A stretch of DNA of 64,000 bases from Spirogloea muscicola (lineage: Eukaryota; Streptophyta; Zygnematophyceae; Spirogloeales; Spirogloeaceae), in the NCBI GenBank assembly GCA_009602725.1, contig WELB01000149.1, positions 229,465 through 293,464 of the forward strand. Direction: 5' to 3'. Of the stretch, positions 35,964 to 48,719 are shown piece by piece. The notes beneath the pieces are model-generated. The model was not told where the DNA came from. It was given only the letters and a program-made list of their open reading frames with translations, and did no database searches. Position 1 is the stretch's first letter, and every line of letters starts with the position of its first letter. Both the position numbers and the translations under genes were made by a program.

Positions 35964-38900
35964 GGAGTCCAAGCACTTCTGTACTTTGCATTCACCTTTA
36001 GTGTACTTGTCCTATTAATCCATCAACCATGGCTGGCTTAGCAGGCCAGATCACCCACTCCTGGTATTCTTTCATGTACTTGTAAGGTGTCCTGCTATAT
36101 GTCAAGCACTACTCCAATTCAGCAGTACTGACGGTTGGATCAAGCATCAAGCTCTTCTTCACAGGCATGTACCCAATCCTTCACGTTGTATCTGCATTAC
36201 GTATTGCGACGTTTTGCTCAGATGATCTAGGAGACCTAGGCCTAGTGCAAACTTTACAAATTTTAGTCATCTTGGGCCTGGACCTCCTCCGGCGCTACTG
36301 TCACTTACCAGCTCAATACCCTAGCAATCTGATGATATAGCTGTGCTATGGCAGAGTCGGAGCTTTTCCAACCTTTTCCTGGCGTTGAGCTGATCAGGTG
36401 TACCATTCCTTGGGTAAATTTAGCAGGTTGTGACAAAACCAAGGCCGCTTCACCCGCATCACGGAACGGTTTTCCTTGTGGACGGCTTCAGAGAAGAGCC
36501 TCCCTAGTGTTGTTTCCTATGATAGGTATAATTGGCATCTGACCACAAGGCCAGATGTCCTTCAGAAGTGGTGCAAATCCAGCATCAAGTCCCGGCCAGC
36601 CCACAATACTGGTGCTGTGCAGGCTACGCATATTGCAGGTCTTACGGTAACTTACACAGTATTTCATATCTGGCATGAGGGGGCACAAAAGAGCCATACG
36701 ATGTACCTCAATGTGCAGCTTGGGCAACACCGATTGCTCAGCATGCATTGAGTGCGATTTTGACTTGATATGGGGAGTTGTTTTATATCCATTGGCTGGT
36801 ATAATGTCTCACTGAGTAAGAGGCTGACTTACAGCACTGGTGCGAGGGTATGTCCTAGCAAATTAATGAGTGTTACCAGTGAGTTTGTCGGGGCAAAAAG
36901 CTGGCTGTGGAACTCGTAACTCTTCCACATTTGACAACCCCTGATGTTGCTCTTGTCCATTGTGTACAACAGCCTCAGCTTCTTCTTCACTCAGAGTCCT
37001 CAACAGGGCGTATGTCCTTCTCTGAAAGACCAGCAGACTGCCCTCGTCTCGGCAGCACACGCGTAGAACCGCTCATGCCGGCACACAAATAGCACAGGCT
37101 CCGTCCTCATCCCAGATGGGTGGCAGCCATAGCTAGGGCGAACCAGAGCAGGGTGATTGCTTCAGATTCGAAATAAGCCTTACATACTGTGGCATCGCTT
37201 TTTACAGGAATCGCTTCCACGGCCCACTGGCACTGCAAGCTTTTCTCAACGGGTGCGATTCGTGTGAAAGGCCAGGCCAAAAGAGTGGACAAGGTCCGAG
37301 TCTCCAATTTGCTACTCCATATTGATTCATATTCAGCTTCAATAACATCGAGCCTCAGCGGCGCTGCTGTAGATGTGCTCAACTTTTGCCAACTATAAAG
37401 CACTTAGCCCATGTATGGCACTGCGGAAGTAAGCATGCTTGCTCCAGTGATGCAGTCAATATCCATCCTCTCTCAGCACCTCAGCTCGAGTAGATACTAG
37501 CTCAGCTTTAAGACTTCTGGACGGGGTAACTAGATTCTCATGGATCGTGCTTTTAATGGCCAGAGTCCAGGCCTTGAGTCGAAACCTTCTACAGAATCTG
37601 CTGTGCGGCAGTCTGCAACAGCTGATGATGCAGGTAACCAGGACATTCAGGGGCTGCAGAAATCGCTTTCTTGGGGCAGGGCATACTGGTGAGAAGCTCT
37701 TCCAAGAGAAGCTCGTCCAAAGGGGGCGATGTCTGTGAAAGGCCAACCCAAATGAATGGCCCATCAGGGGAAATGACGTTGAAACAACACCACTAATAAC
37801 ATCCCAACACGAAGCGTGAGCCACTTGGCAGAAGAGGTAGTCGCCACTCTTCGCCTGCATACGTTTGCTTGGGCTGCCGCGGGGCAACCGAGGATTAGCT
37901 TGTACAAGGCAACTGATTGCTGGCAGCCAAGCATGATACTTGTCTCCATGCACTTTTGGGCTGGCCTTTCACAGCCATCGTCTTCTATGGGGAAGAGATC
38001 TGTGGCCAAAACATGTAACGGGCAAGCCTTGACTTTGTGCACATCCCAGCGGCTCCAGTCCCTGGTCCGGGTGGTAAAAGCTGGCAACAATTGTAGCCAC
38101 CAGGCCACAGACGACATGGAGCTTGCGTTCACAGTCAGAGCTATGGTGGAGATCAGACCAGCGCTCCAGTGCTTCTGGAGTGGACGATGACATGGATGGA
38201 GGAGACATCAACAGCAATAGGCAGGGAATACGAATGTAACAGCTATATACTCGTAGATAAGCTAAGTCCATCACCAGTCTCCATCGCGTCCAGCCTTCTG
38301 CATTTGGAATGTTGCAAGAGGGAGTGTGCTTAAGCTGACGGTCCCTTTATGTTGGCTGCGCAGCGTGGCGGCAATCTCACAGTTTGTGGGCTGCCAGACA
38401 GATAGCGTGCCAGCTAGTTCTGCAAATGGCTGTTGCAAGAATTGCACAAAATGCCGTTGGAAAGAGAACGTCTTGACGTTTTAATAGCAAGGACCGAAAG
38501 TCCAAGCCCAACTGCTGCTTCATGGCTCAGTTAAGACACTGGCGCTCTGGTTTTGGAGCCAACTTGCAATGAAACTGCTCTGACAAGCTGAGATGAGCAT
38601 GCAGTTGATGAGCAGTCCCGAGCTGATTTTGTTGCTTCTTTAAAGTTGTCCGTCTGGTGCTCCAAGCTTCACGCTGAACTTGGTCTTGAAGGTAAGCACG
38701 AAGATCCCCAGGGGGTGGCATTGCACGATACATCGACAATGTCATCTTGGCCCTGGGTTGGACTTCTCTCACACCAATTGAAGAAGGACAATGGGTGGGG
38801 CAGTTTTTGTAGTCTGCCAGCCAAAGATTTTGACTAGACTTCTGTACTAAAAAGTGCAAGCAGACACCACCACGCTTAGGTGCTTGCCAGCTCAACACTA

Positions 38901-39866
38901 AGCACGTGTGCGACCAAAAGACACACAAGAAGAGAGTGCCAAGATTGCCATTCTGTTTATCCTGCGTAAGCAGCGAGCGGATGGCAAAGAGCGTCTCATG
39001 TACGGGCTACAGCGTAGGGTGGCTGCAGGCACTGATCTCGCATCCCCTTTTCTGTCATGAATTGAGGGAGAGGGGTCTTATGCAGCCCTCATGCGGCCCT
39101 TTGGCCTTGAGTGGTTGTAGTAGGTCGGCATGCCTTTGACGTGCGAGTGCTGCACTGTGCAGAAACATGCAGCAGGCATGCGAGCTGAGTCTCAATGAGG
39201 CAACCTTGTCAAATGTCACAGTATGTCATTGTAAGTCTTTACACAGAGGAATGATATATTCTGGACTAGTATATACAACAATCTTTCTTCAAGATCTAAC
39301 ATTCCATTCAGGTGCACTTGCTAGTAAAGATTCACAAATTATTTCATTGTTCATATTGATTAAGAATCTCTAAATATGACTTACCCAAGCATAACATTGA
39401 TCTTTCATGGCAGCGCTTTGAGCAGTCATCAATGGCGACAACTGAGCAACAATTTGGATCCTTCAATTTGTATTTATTTTAGCCAATCAGATAGTCTATT
39501 GCCAGCCAGAGCTGCCATGGCAAGAGGTCTATTATAGAGTAAGCCAATTGGCTTTGGCAAAATGCCAGATGACACCTACCCCTGGACAATAGACCCAGCC
39601 TCTCCATGAGACATGACTACAGCATGCTCCTTGGAGCAGTTTGCTGCCTCGTTCAGGCTTGACCTGGTAAATGGGGAGCACTGATTCGAGCACAAAAGTT
39701 CTCAATGGTGTGCACAACACACAGAACGCGTTGCAGTCACTGCAAGCAGGGCACCTAATGGCCTCTGCGGCCTTGGCACACAACTCAGAGAAGAGCCCAT
39801 TTGCTGCTACAGTTGCGCCGCATCAGCATGTCAGCTGCTAAGAGCAGGACACCCTGCCTGTCTTTA
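35964..39866. other. Long intergenic region, stem-loop repeats only
   Basis: I find no supported gene. Minus-oriented stem-loop copies lie near 37255-37300 and 37700-37750, and a plus copy lies at about 37958-37977. A minus ORF at 38928-38527 (133 codons) has no recognised motif. The stretch 39200-39500 is AT-rich. Confidence 0.5.
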
Positions 39867-42002
39867 TCAAGCGCATGCCACAGCTTGGGTTGCTGCCGGG
39901 GCTGCACGCCCCACGCCAAACTTCTTTGTGATGAATCTGCAATTTCATGTTCTTGACTGTCAGCTCACCGACGTTGGTGCTACACGGCCAGTGACACTGC
40001 CAACAAGGTACTGACAGGGGCCGACAATCAAAGATCAACAACGAAATCCAGTGATCTAAACTATTTGAGGAGATTGCATCAGAAGTCTGACATCACACCG
40101 AAATGACAAAGCCCTTGCAAATGTAAGCACTGTAGTGGCAGCGCGGTTGAGGGCAGAGGCCATCACCTGAAGAAATCCCTCCAGAGAAGCTCAAAGACAA
40201 GCCAGTCGAGGCTGTTGCTCTGCTCGCCATTCTTCCGATCGTGAGAGGCGGTTGCACCAATCGTTCTGCAGGAGCGCCATACTGTCAGTCTCAGCAACTC
40301 AGGCCACCAAAAAGAGCAGCAGCACATCGCCCACAAGGTGCTGCTGTGCTGCTCTTCCTCATCAAAAGCACAAGGCAATCACTTCAGGCCTCTGCTTGTC
40401 ATGCAAAGCGTTCGTCTGGCGGCACACCTGCCCCCCTTGTGGCGCAGGTCCTCATACATGCGGCGCGGGGAGAGGCAGCCCATGGCCAGCCAGGGAGATA
40501 TCTTGCACGAGAAGTTGGCCCCGTACAAGCTGTCGCTGCTGGTCGGAGCGACCTTGCCAGCTTGGCTGCTTGCCTCGGAGACAAAGCACCTGAGCCTCGC
40601 CAGCGCCTCATTCTCCCCACCCACCAGGTAGGCCGATGACGACGCAGGTTGCTCCTACCACAGTCTCCAGGCGACAGCTTGAGTACAGCGCGTTCCTGAT
40701 TCACATGCTGTACTGCTAGAGCACAACTTCTTCAAGCCCGAAGATCCCGATTGCTGACAGTATGATGCCACCACTGCTAACTTCCGTGCCAGGCCTTGCT
40801 ACAAACCCTACATTCTCCAACTCATCCTCATATTTTTTCTTATAACCAGAAGCCTGGCATGCAGCAGCTATTGACGAGCCTGCATGACTCCAGGTGGGCT
40901 CGACTCACCAGATGCTGCCCTCCACCCATGGGGTTCAGCCCGAGCTCGGACAATGTGGGAATCTTGCCTGCCTCCACGTGGCCTTTGACCGGGAGGCCTT
41001 TCAACTGGTCTGGGTCGTCCATCGTCTTCCGTACCTGGTCACCAGCCAGCTTACTCATTGTCAAGCTACAAGAACTGGCAAAGAAGCAGCTGCAGACGGA
41101 CTCTCGACTCCCAAGTACCAGCACGGACGGCTGTGGCAGCGATCAGGCCGCATGGGCAGAGGTGCAGCTGTCAAGGTCAGCGGGCAGTACCTCCACCCTC
41201 TGGACGACTTCGCGGAAGCTGCCGTAGCTGGAGGGCATGTCGGCGAGCTTGAAGGGCAAGTCATCGACATGGTACAAGGTGCTACCCCAGAAGAACTTTG
41301 TCTCGACGCCTTCGTCCTGCATTTGCGTCAGACTAAATATCAGCTAGTGGCCCGCCTCTAAGGGCTCTGACTGAGCACGACGAGATGCGAAGATCGACTG
41401 AGGCAATCAGCAGAAGCCATGCTACCTGACCTTAAGAACGGTAGCAACTCTCTCCTCTGTCCGGAGCTCCTCAGCGGTGACCTCCTGGTGCACGAATAGG
41501 GCGTCAGCGCCGGTGGCCTTGGCGAGCTTGAGCAGGACGTCCTCGGGCTTGCCGATGCGCACAACGAGGTCACTGCCGTGCTTCCTGAGGTTGCGCCGCA
41601 GGTCCTCAACGCACTCCACCAGGAACTTGGCACGGTAGGGGCCGGTTTTGTCAAACCCAAACGAGGATTTGCCTGCTCGCGACCCATTACAACCAATGCA
41701 GCAGCAACTCAGAATAATATTTCAGGCAATAGTTAACTTCGACAGTACTTACATGTTTACAACGCCTCTCAGTTCACCCATTCTTCAGCCATATGGTGAT
41801 AAGCAACTAGCTTCATGATGACCACGAGCTCTCCAGCAACTCGTCCTGCTCACCAAAGTCACGGGGGTCGAAGCAGTAGACAGGCATGACCGAAAGCGAC
41901 TCCTTGGTAGCAGCAGCCAGCGCCTCGTTGTCGTGGATGCGGAGGTCGTTGCGGAACCACACTATGCCAGCCTTGCGAGCGCCGGCGATGCTGCTCGGAT
42001 CA
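39867..42002 (-). CDS. PHR2: PHR2-like photolyase/blue-light receptor family protein (5' exon missing)
   Basis: Seven consecutive exons in phase on the minus strand: 42002-41854, 41672-41431, 41316-41191, 41034-40909, 40654-40428, 40265-40167 and 39936-39867. Blocks follow Arabidopsis PHR2: AGIVWFRNDLRIHDNEALAA, VYCFDPRDFGKSSFGFDKTG, SDLVVRIGKPEDVLLKLAKA, FWGSTLYHVDDLPFKL, ANFSCKISPWLAMGCLSPR, SLDWLVFELLWRDFFR and FITKKFGVGRAAPAATQAVA-CA-stop. The N-terminal Rossmann-like photolyase domain and part of the FAD-binding region are present, as usual for this short group. PHR2 is related to photolyases and cryptochromes; its activity in algae should not be assumed. At least one upstream exon carrying the start and probably a plastid transit peptide lies beyond 42002 and was not placed. 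Confidence 0.88.
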
Positions 42003-44070
42003 CTGCAATGGCACAGAGTCTCGAGTTTCAGGACGCTTCGCCAATATACAGGCGATTAATAACCCTTCAGAAAGGTCAGCATGCCACTCTAATGGGTCGT
42101 GAAAGCATGCACGTTAATGAGCCACTTTGCATTGCCCCATGCAGCTCAGCAGCAGTGTCAGCAATTCCGCACCTGGTGCGATTGGAGCTTCTGGGGAGCC
42201 GCTGGAAGTCTGGGAATGCAGAGATGCGCATCGAGGGCTGCGCCGCGGGCCTTGCTGGGGGCTCCGGAAGCGCATGCTTGCCTTGCATCGCGGACGCCGA
42301 TTTGACTGCTCAAACAGTACATTCACGACGATGATTTTGCGTCAGCTGGCAGGACTCCAGAAGCGTGATCATTACATAGAGGTGCAATAAGCGGCGTTGG
42401 TGAGAAGCAGCTCTTGCCTAGGGGCGACAATACTCATCAAATGGTGGTGCACAACTTGATACTGATTGAAGCAGTATTGCACGATTTACCGAGGTGTCAA
42501 ATCAAACCGCGAACGATTCACACCACTTCCAGTAGTCCTGCTGAGTCTTAACGGCCCGGAACGAAAGGGCGCGGGTTCGAGTCCGGCGGGGCAGCGCCAA
42601 GGCCCAGCCATCCAGCAAGGAGCGAGGGGAGGTGTGGCAAGGCCTTGCCTGGCAAGTGGCTCCCAGCCAGGGCCGGCGGCGGCGCCGCCCGGGCCAGCGC
42701 CCCACCGCTGGCACTCGCCGACGGTGGCGCGGCCGCTCTTGCCAACGCCGGGCCGCCGCTCGCCGGAGCCGGAGCCGGCAGCGGCGGCGGCGGCGGCGGC
42801 AGCTCGTAGGCGAGCCGGCTGAGAAGAGGGCTAGAAAGGAGCGCAGCATTGAGGCCCATCGTCAGGGACGCCACCGCGACCGTTGGCGGCGCCAGCCGCG
42901 GCGGGCGGTCCTCTCGACCACCGCAACCGGCGGCAGCGCCCGCCTCGGGCTCCGGCGCGCAGCCCGNNNNNNNNNNNNNNNNNNNNNNNNNNNNNNNNNN
43001 NNNNNNNNNNNNNNNNNNNNNNNNNNNNNNNNNNNNNNNNNNNNNNNNNNNNNNNNNNNNNNNNNNNNNNNNNNNNNNNNNNNNNNNNNNNNNNNNNNNN
43101 NNNNNNNNNNNNNNNNNNNNNNNNNNNNNNNNNNNNNNNNNNNNNNNNNNNNNNNNCCCCCCCCCCGGCTCGCCCTTGCTCCAGTGAGCGGGGCCCGCCT
43201 GGGGGACCGGTCCCCATTAGTCCTCTGCGGGCCTCGGGATCTCTCGGAGCACAGGGGCCGCCTCCACCCGCTTCCCGGATCGAGGTCGCCCCTTTGCCAG
43301 CTGCTTCTCCGACGGTGGCGCACCCTTTGCCCCCCAAGAACCCGCAGAGGACACCGTCTCAACCAATCAGAGCCGCCATGTCCACTCGCACGTGCTGTGC
43401 GGCCAATCGGCCCGGCGCTGCGCAAGATATTCCCCACCCCCCCGGTCCGGCAGGACATGGGCCTCCAAGTCAGCGGCATTGACTTGGCAACCACCCAGAG
43501 TCAACGGCCTCGGAGTTCGTCAAAGTCCGCTGGCTCACAGGTCCGTAAAGTCCACCCGAGGACGGCCATTGGGTCGTCGCGGTATATACCAGCCGGGCTC
43601 GCCTTCTTGCTCCCGTACACCAAGTTGTGGCCGGGCACCCTAAAATGGGCACACTCCTCGGTGGGCTTCTTCTCTTGATGTGCATGTACATCGCGGCTAA
43701 GTAGCAACAGTGGTTAACAGTTTGACGGACAAATGAGGAGGGTGCAGTACATGCTGCATGCTGTTTCAGAGGGCTGATGTGGGCCTCAGCTCTCTGGGAC
43801 CCTGCCACATCAAAGCAAGGCGGCGGACAGAGCATCACGAGACCCGAGCAAAGATGCTGAGCAAGATTAGCACAAGCTCGAAACTCGTCTTCAAGACAGT
43901 GGTGAGCAGTGAATGGAACAAGTCGGTGAGATATGTTCGCCTGGACTGCACAATCTTGCTCCCCACCTTTCAGCAAAATGAACAGATGGGCTTTTCCTAC
44001 ATTCAAAGCAAATCAACGACTGTCAGCCTTGTAACAACCTCAACCGTCAACTATTTGGGTATGAGAAGAG
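42003..44070. other. GC-rich region around an assembly gap
   Basis: It contains the unplaced 5' exon(s) of the PHR2-like gene, a GGC tract near 42780-42800, a run of 190 N (42967-43156) and GC-rich sequence after it. No separate gene is recognised. The 3' UTR of MurE lies just left of 44071. Confidence 0.5.
42967..43156. other. Assembly gap (190 N)
   Basis: A run of N, bounded on the right by a short C run. Confidence 0.99.
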
Positions 44071-47000
44071 TCAATACCTCCAGGGAAATTCGCTGGTGTC
44101 GATACCTGCAGCGTGCAGCGCATCCACATGCTGCAAGGCCTCCCGGCACTCCTCCCTGTCGTCGAAGTAGTCCCTCTCTGGCCCAATTATCTGGTACGTT
44201 TCGTGGCCCTTGCCAGCTACCACCTGGCAGAAAGGATCACCAACTGATCAAAGTGACATATGCCTGAGCACTGACTCAGCTTGAGCTAAGTCTTTATTCT
44301 CAAAGCGACACAGATGTGGCTAAAGTGCATGCATCAAAATGACCACCCGAGCGTGTAGCTGTCGCTGCATCTTCTCAAGAGCCACAACGTAAGGACTAAG
44401 CTACTGTCCCACTACAGCAATAGTAGTGGGACAGTAGGACATGGCATACCACAGCATCGCCCTCCTCGCCCATTGCGACTGCCGCCCGGACAGCAATGCT
44501 GCGGATGTCATAAACAAACAGCCGATGGCCGTTTGGCAATGGAGGGTAGTAGTCCTCCTCGCCCATCTTGAGATATTCCTCCATGGTCCACCCAACCCCC
44601 GCCAACATGTCGTCCAATATGTCCACTAACAAGCAGGTGTGCAATGCAATTGAGGTGTTACCAATAGCAACCCTCAGCCCTCAACTCCAGATTCGCAATG
44701 CTTCTGACAGCTGCATGTGAAATTGTAAATAGGTGTCTAACACTCTGCTGCGCAAAAGTACACTGCAGGTTGTATAGTAAAGATATTCTCAACTGACAGC
44801 AGACCTGACTGCATGCTTCACAGAGCACTTACAGGGGTCCTCATCTCGCGGATTGTCAGAAGTGAAGATGCAAATGTCACTCTTGTCTGTGGCGATCTTT
44901 GCCATGATGGGCCGCTTGCCTTGGTCACGGTTGCCTCCACAGCCAACGACTGCCACAAGATGGTGGTACACATTGGAGGTCACTGATGAGCAAACATTCG
45001 GATCATAATGACTAATTCAGCGCGTCAAGCAACAGTATAGTGTGCTTCATTTCATGTGTGTGCCGGCATTGCACACGCAGCCATTGATTGCACATTACAA
45101 GCAGAACTGCCGGAATATTTAGTTAATTAGGCGCCCTTTTCACGTCCAGCCAAAAGAGTATAAACACTAGTGCTGAAGATACCGGTTATGATGCGGTTTG
45201 GTCCACACTCGCGGACGGTGTCGAGGAGCCTGGACAGAGCGTCCGGAGTGTGAGCATAGTCCACGATGACAGCAAAGGCCTGCTCTTCGTCGATGAGCTC
45301 GCAGCGTCCTGGGACTGCATCGACCTCCTCCACCCCCCGGACAATGTGCTCCAGTGGTGCATCCACCGCCAGGCCGACCGCCACGGCCGCCATGATGTTG
45401 TACACATTGTGCCGACCGAGCAGCCCGGACGAGATCTCAATATTGCCCTGTGGCCCCTCATCCCACAAGTTAGCTTCAGCATTCTGGACTGAGTTTCATG
45501 TTTGCAGGCAACTGCTGATGTTGCCATCCAAGATAGTGACCTTGGGAGTGCGGAGGACAAGTTCCGTCTCGAAGAGGCTCAGCTGGACCTCCAGCGGGAA
45601 GACGTCGGCATCATCCCGCTCCATCCCGTACGTCACAACTGGGACATCTGGGCTGCCCTGGTTGATGAAGTACTGCGCCTGGGGGTCGTCGATGTTGACA
45701 ATCTGACAAGGACAAGCCCAATTCACAAGCAAGGCCTGTGAGATCCTTGAATCCTTAGCTATGTTAGTATGCAGCATTCAAGTAAACCCATTACAGCCTT
45801 GTCATTGAGACAGGTGCAACACAGTTGTTGCGGACTCGTTTCAGCAATCAAGACAACATACTGTGTCAGCAGAGCTCTGCTTTAGCCAGGCTGACCTTGC
45901 GATGCCGGCTGGGATCAACCATCTTGGCGAACAGCTTGCCCTTGGCGGCCCGGTAGTCCGCCTCGGTCTCGTGAAAGTCCATGTGGTCTCGGGTGAGGTT
46001 CGTGAAGACGGCCACGTCAAAGTCCACGGCTGTGCAGCGGCCCAAGGCCAGCGCGTGCGACGACACCTCCATTATCACTGCCTCGCAGTCCTGAGCTCAG
46101 ACCACTTTCTCCAGGGTGCTGCAGGATCAGCAGCTCATCCAGCTTCTTGTTGCTACTTGCCATGTGAAGGGCAGCTTACCAGGGGCTGATGAGCTTCACT
46201 GAACACGCCGGCTCATCTAACTGTAGGTACCACAAGAAGCAAAGAGGCAACAACGGACCTGCTATCTAATGTCTCAGCTCCCTACTCTTGCAAAGCTGCA
46301 CTCATGGGTTACTCAGTACAGACTTGGAGTACCTGGCATGACCTCTAAGTAATGTCATACTGGGAAGGGTGGAGGGCGTTGCTTGTACCTGGTGCACCAT
46401 GGCAGCAAGGAGACGCTGCAAGCTGATTGCGTCGGGCGTAGTGTGTGGTGCATCAAGCCGCCGGCTGCCAATAGCGTAAGCAATTGTGCCGAGCAGGCCA
46501 GTCTTGGCTCCCAGGGCCTCGTATATGCTGCGCACCAGGTAGGACGTGGTCGTCTTCCCATTGGTGCCTGTGATGCCGACGATGGGCAGCGCCAGCGAGG
46601 GGCTGCGGTAGAAGGCGGCGGCCAGCGCGCTGAGCACGGCGTTCGTGTCGTTGAGCAGCACGACTGCCTTCACACTATCGTTGATGGCAACAGGTTGCAT
46701 GGCGATGACAGCAACTGCCCCCTGTGTTTGAGAGAGTCACAGCGGCTCTGAGAGGTCAGCTTTCACTGCATATAACATGCTCACTAGAGTCCGTAGCTTG
46801 AGCTCACTCACTATCAGTACACGAGAATCAATGTCAACCAAGTGCATGGTGCAGGCACATGCCGCCCAGTGGTGGCCTGCTCAAGGGCTGTCAGTTGCGG
46901 TGGTTGAAATCTCAGATCCAATCAGCACCGAGCGCACCTTCTCCACAGCCTGTGCAGCGTAGTTGTGGCCGTCTGTCTTTTGTCCAACACAGCACACAAA

Positions 47001-48237
47001 GAGGTCACCCTGCGACACATTCCTCGAGTCTTGCTGCACAAGACGTGAATGGGCAGGCCTGTGTCATTACACGCGGCTCCTGTATTTGCAATGGCGAGCG
47101 TTGGCCTTCTGGAAAGAGTGAGCTCTGAGCTGTGCGAGCCTGTGCGGCGGCGGCCTTGGCTGTCGGACCTGGATGCCAGTGACGGTGACGTTGAGGTCGC
47201 CCTCGACCGAAAGCGGCGTGACGCCGGCGACATCGAGGATGTCCGCGAGACGGATCTCGAAGCTGGGCTCGCTTGCCTCCTCCTCCTCCTCCTCCTCCTC
47301 CTCGAGGCCCTGCGCCTCATCAGCCTCACCGGCAAGACCAGCGACAAGCTCGGCAGCGGCTGCAGGCCGCCGCCTTGACAAGCCGCCACTGTCCTCGTCG
47401 TCGTCCTCCTCCTCCTCCTCCGCTTCGGTCAGAATCTTATCATCCTCCTCTTGCTCCTCCTCCTCGTCCTCGATGGCCTCCTCCAAAGCATCTGCATCCT
47501 TGTCGTGGGCGGCAGCCCGCACCGGCTGCTCAGCGCCCGGCGGCGGCCGCAACCCAGTACCAGCGTCGCCCAAAAGGACGTCCTCTTCTTCCTCGTCGGT
47601 GGCCTCCTCGACGTCGTCCGCGTCCTCCGCGGCGCCGCTTTCGTCCTCGTCCAGCCCGATGGCGCGCCGGAAGATGGCGCCCGTGCGCTCGTACTCCTCC
47701 TCTTGCAGCCGCCGCCGCCTGTCCGCCTCCCTGCCAAACCCAAATCCAGGCAACAGCAGCGCTCAGATCAGAGCCTTTGCGTAAGGCCCATGTTTGCATG
47801 TTTGCACTTCTGTTTGCAGACGTGCATGCATGGGCGCCGAAGTCCTTCAGGGCCCAAGATGTCGACGATGCTCGTTGGCCCAGAAGCGCAAATGGCCAGA
47901 GTGTGGCAGGGCGGCCGATGCCTCTCCGCTTGCTCTGGCCAGTTGGTGTCAATCAAGGAGTCGGTAGCGAAGCCGTTGGTTACGAGACAAGCCTAAGCAC
48001 CGCGCCCAGATCATGGCAAGGACGGACAGGGCACGAAGTGCGGCGTGCAGATATAGGGGTTTCGGTTAGTGTTGAGTCCAGGCTTAAGGTGATAGCTTTC
48101 CATACTGATAGGCTCTCGGGGTTGAGAGGCTTTACGGCCAACCTGGCGACGCGCTCGAACTTCGACTCGCCCTCGCCGCCGTCGCCATCGTCGCCAGCCT
48201 CCGGAGGCTCCACCGAGGCGGGGTCGACGAAGTCCGC

Positions 48238-48269
<32 letters not shown>

Positions 48270-48373
48270 GGCCCACAGCCTTGGGCCGCCGTGTTCTTGC
48301 GGGCTCCGCGGCCGGCTTGCGAGCGGGCAACCGGGCCCGGCACTGCGTCGCCGCCGCAGCCTCCGCCGGCGGC
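44071..48373 (-). CDS. MURE: Plant-type MurE ligase (UDP-MurNAc-tripeptide synthetase-like), 5' end missing
   Basis: Ten exons in phase on the minus strand: about 48373-48136, 47726-47169, 47033-46938, 46721-46389, 46090-45896, 45702-45541, 45447-45183, 44949-44833, 44625-44450 and 44223-44071, about 764 codons. In bacteria MurE adds the third amino acid to UDP-MurNAc-dipeptide; in plants the homologue serves plastid peptidoglycan (mosses) or plastid transcription (angiosperms). Visible motifs: ATP P-loop [108 protein letters not shown] and [18 protein letters not shown] is the motif tied to meso-diaminopimelate use. An acidic Glu/Asp-rich N-terminal stretch lies in exon 2, as in plant MurE. 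The first exon runs into sequencing-adapter sequence at 48374, so the true start and transit peptide are absent. Confidence 0.94.
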
Positions 48374-48627
<254 letters not shown>

Positions 48628-48719
48628 CGCCGCCGCCGCCGCCGTCCCGTAAATCTAGATCCTAAAATCTAAGTTCCCAACCCTACCAAATCTTAAACCC
48701 AAAGACTGCCGCCGGGGCA

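Noticed and set aside
42560-42610. GGTTCGAGTCC, resembling a tRNA T-loop
   Set aside because: The T stem has a mismatch, and no D-arm or matching acceptor stem is found upstream.
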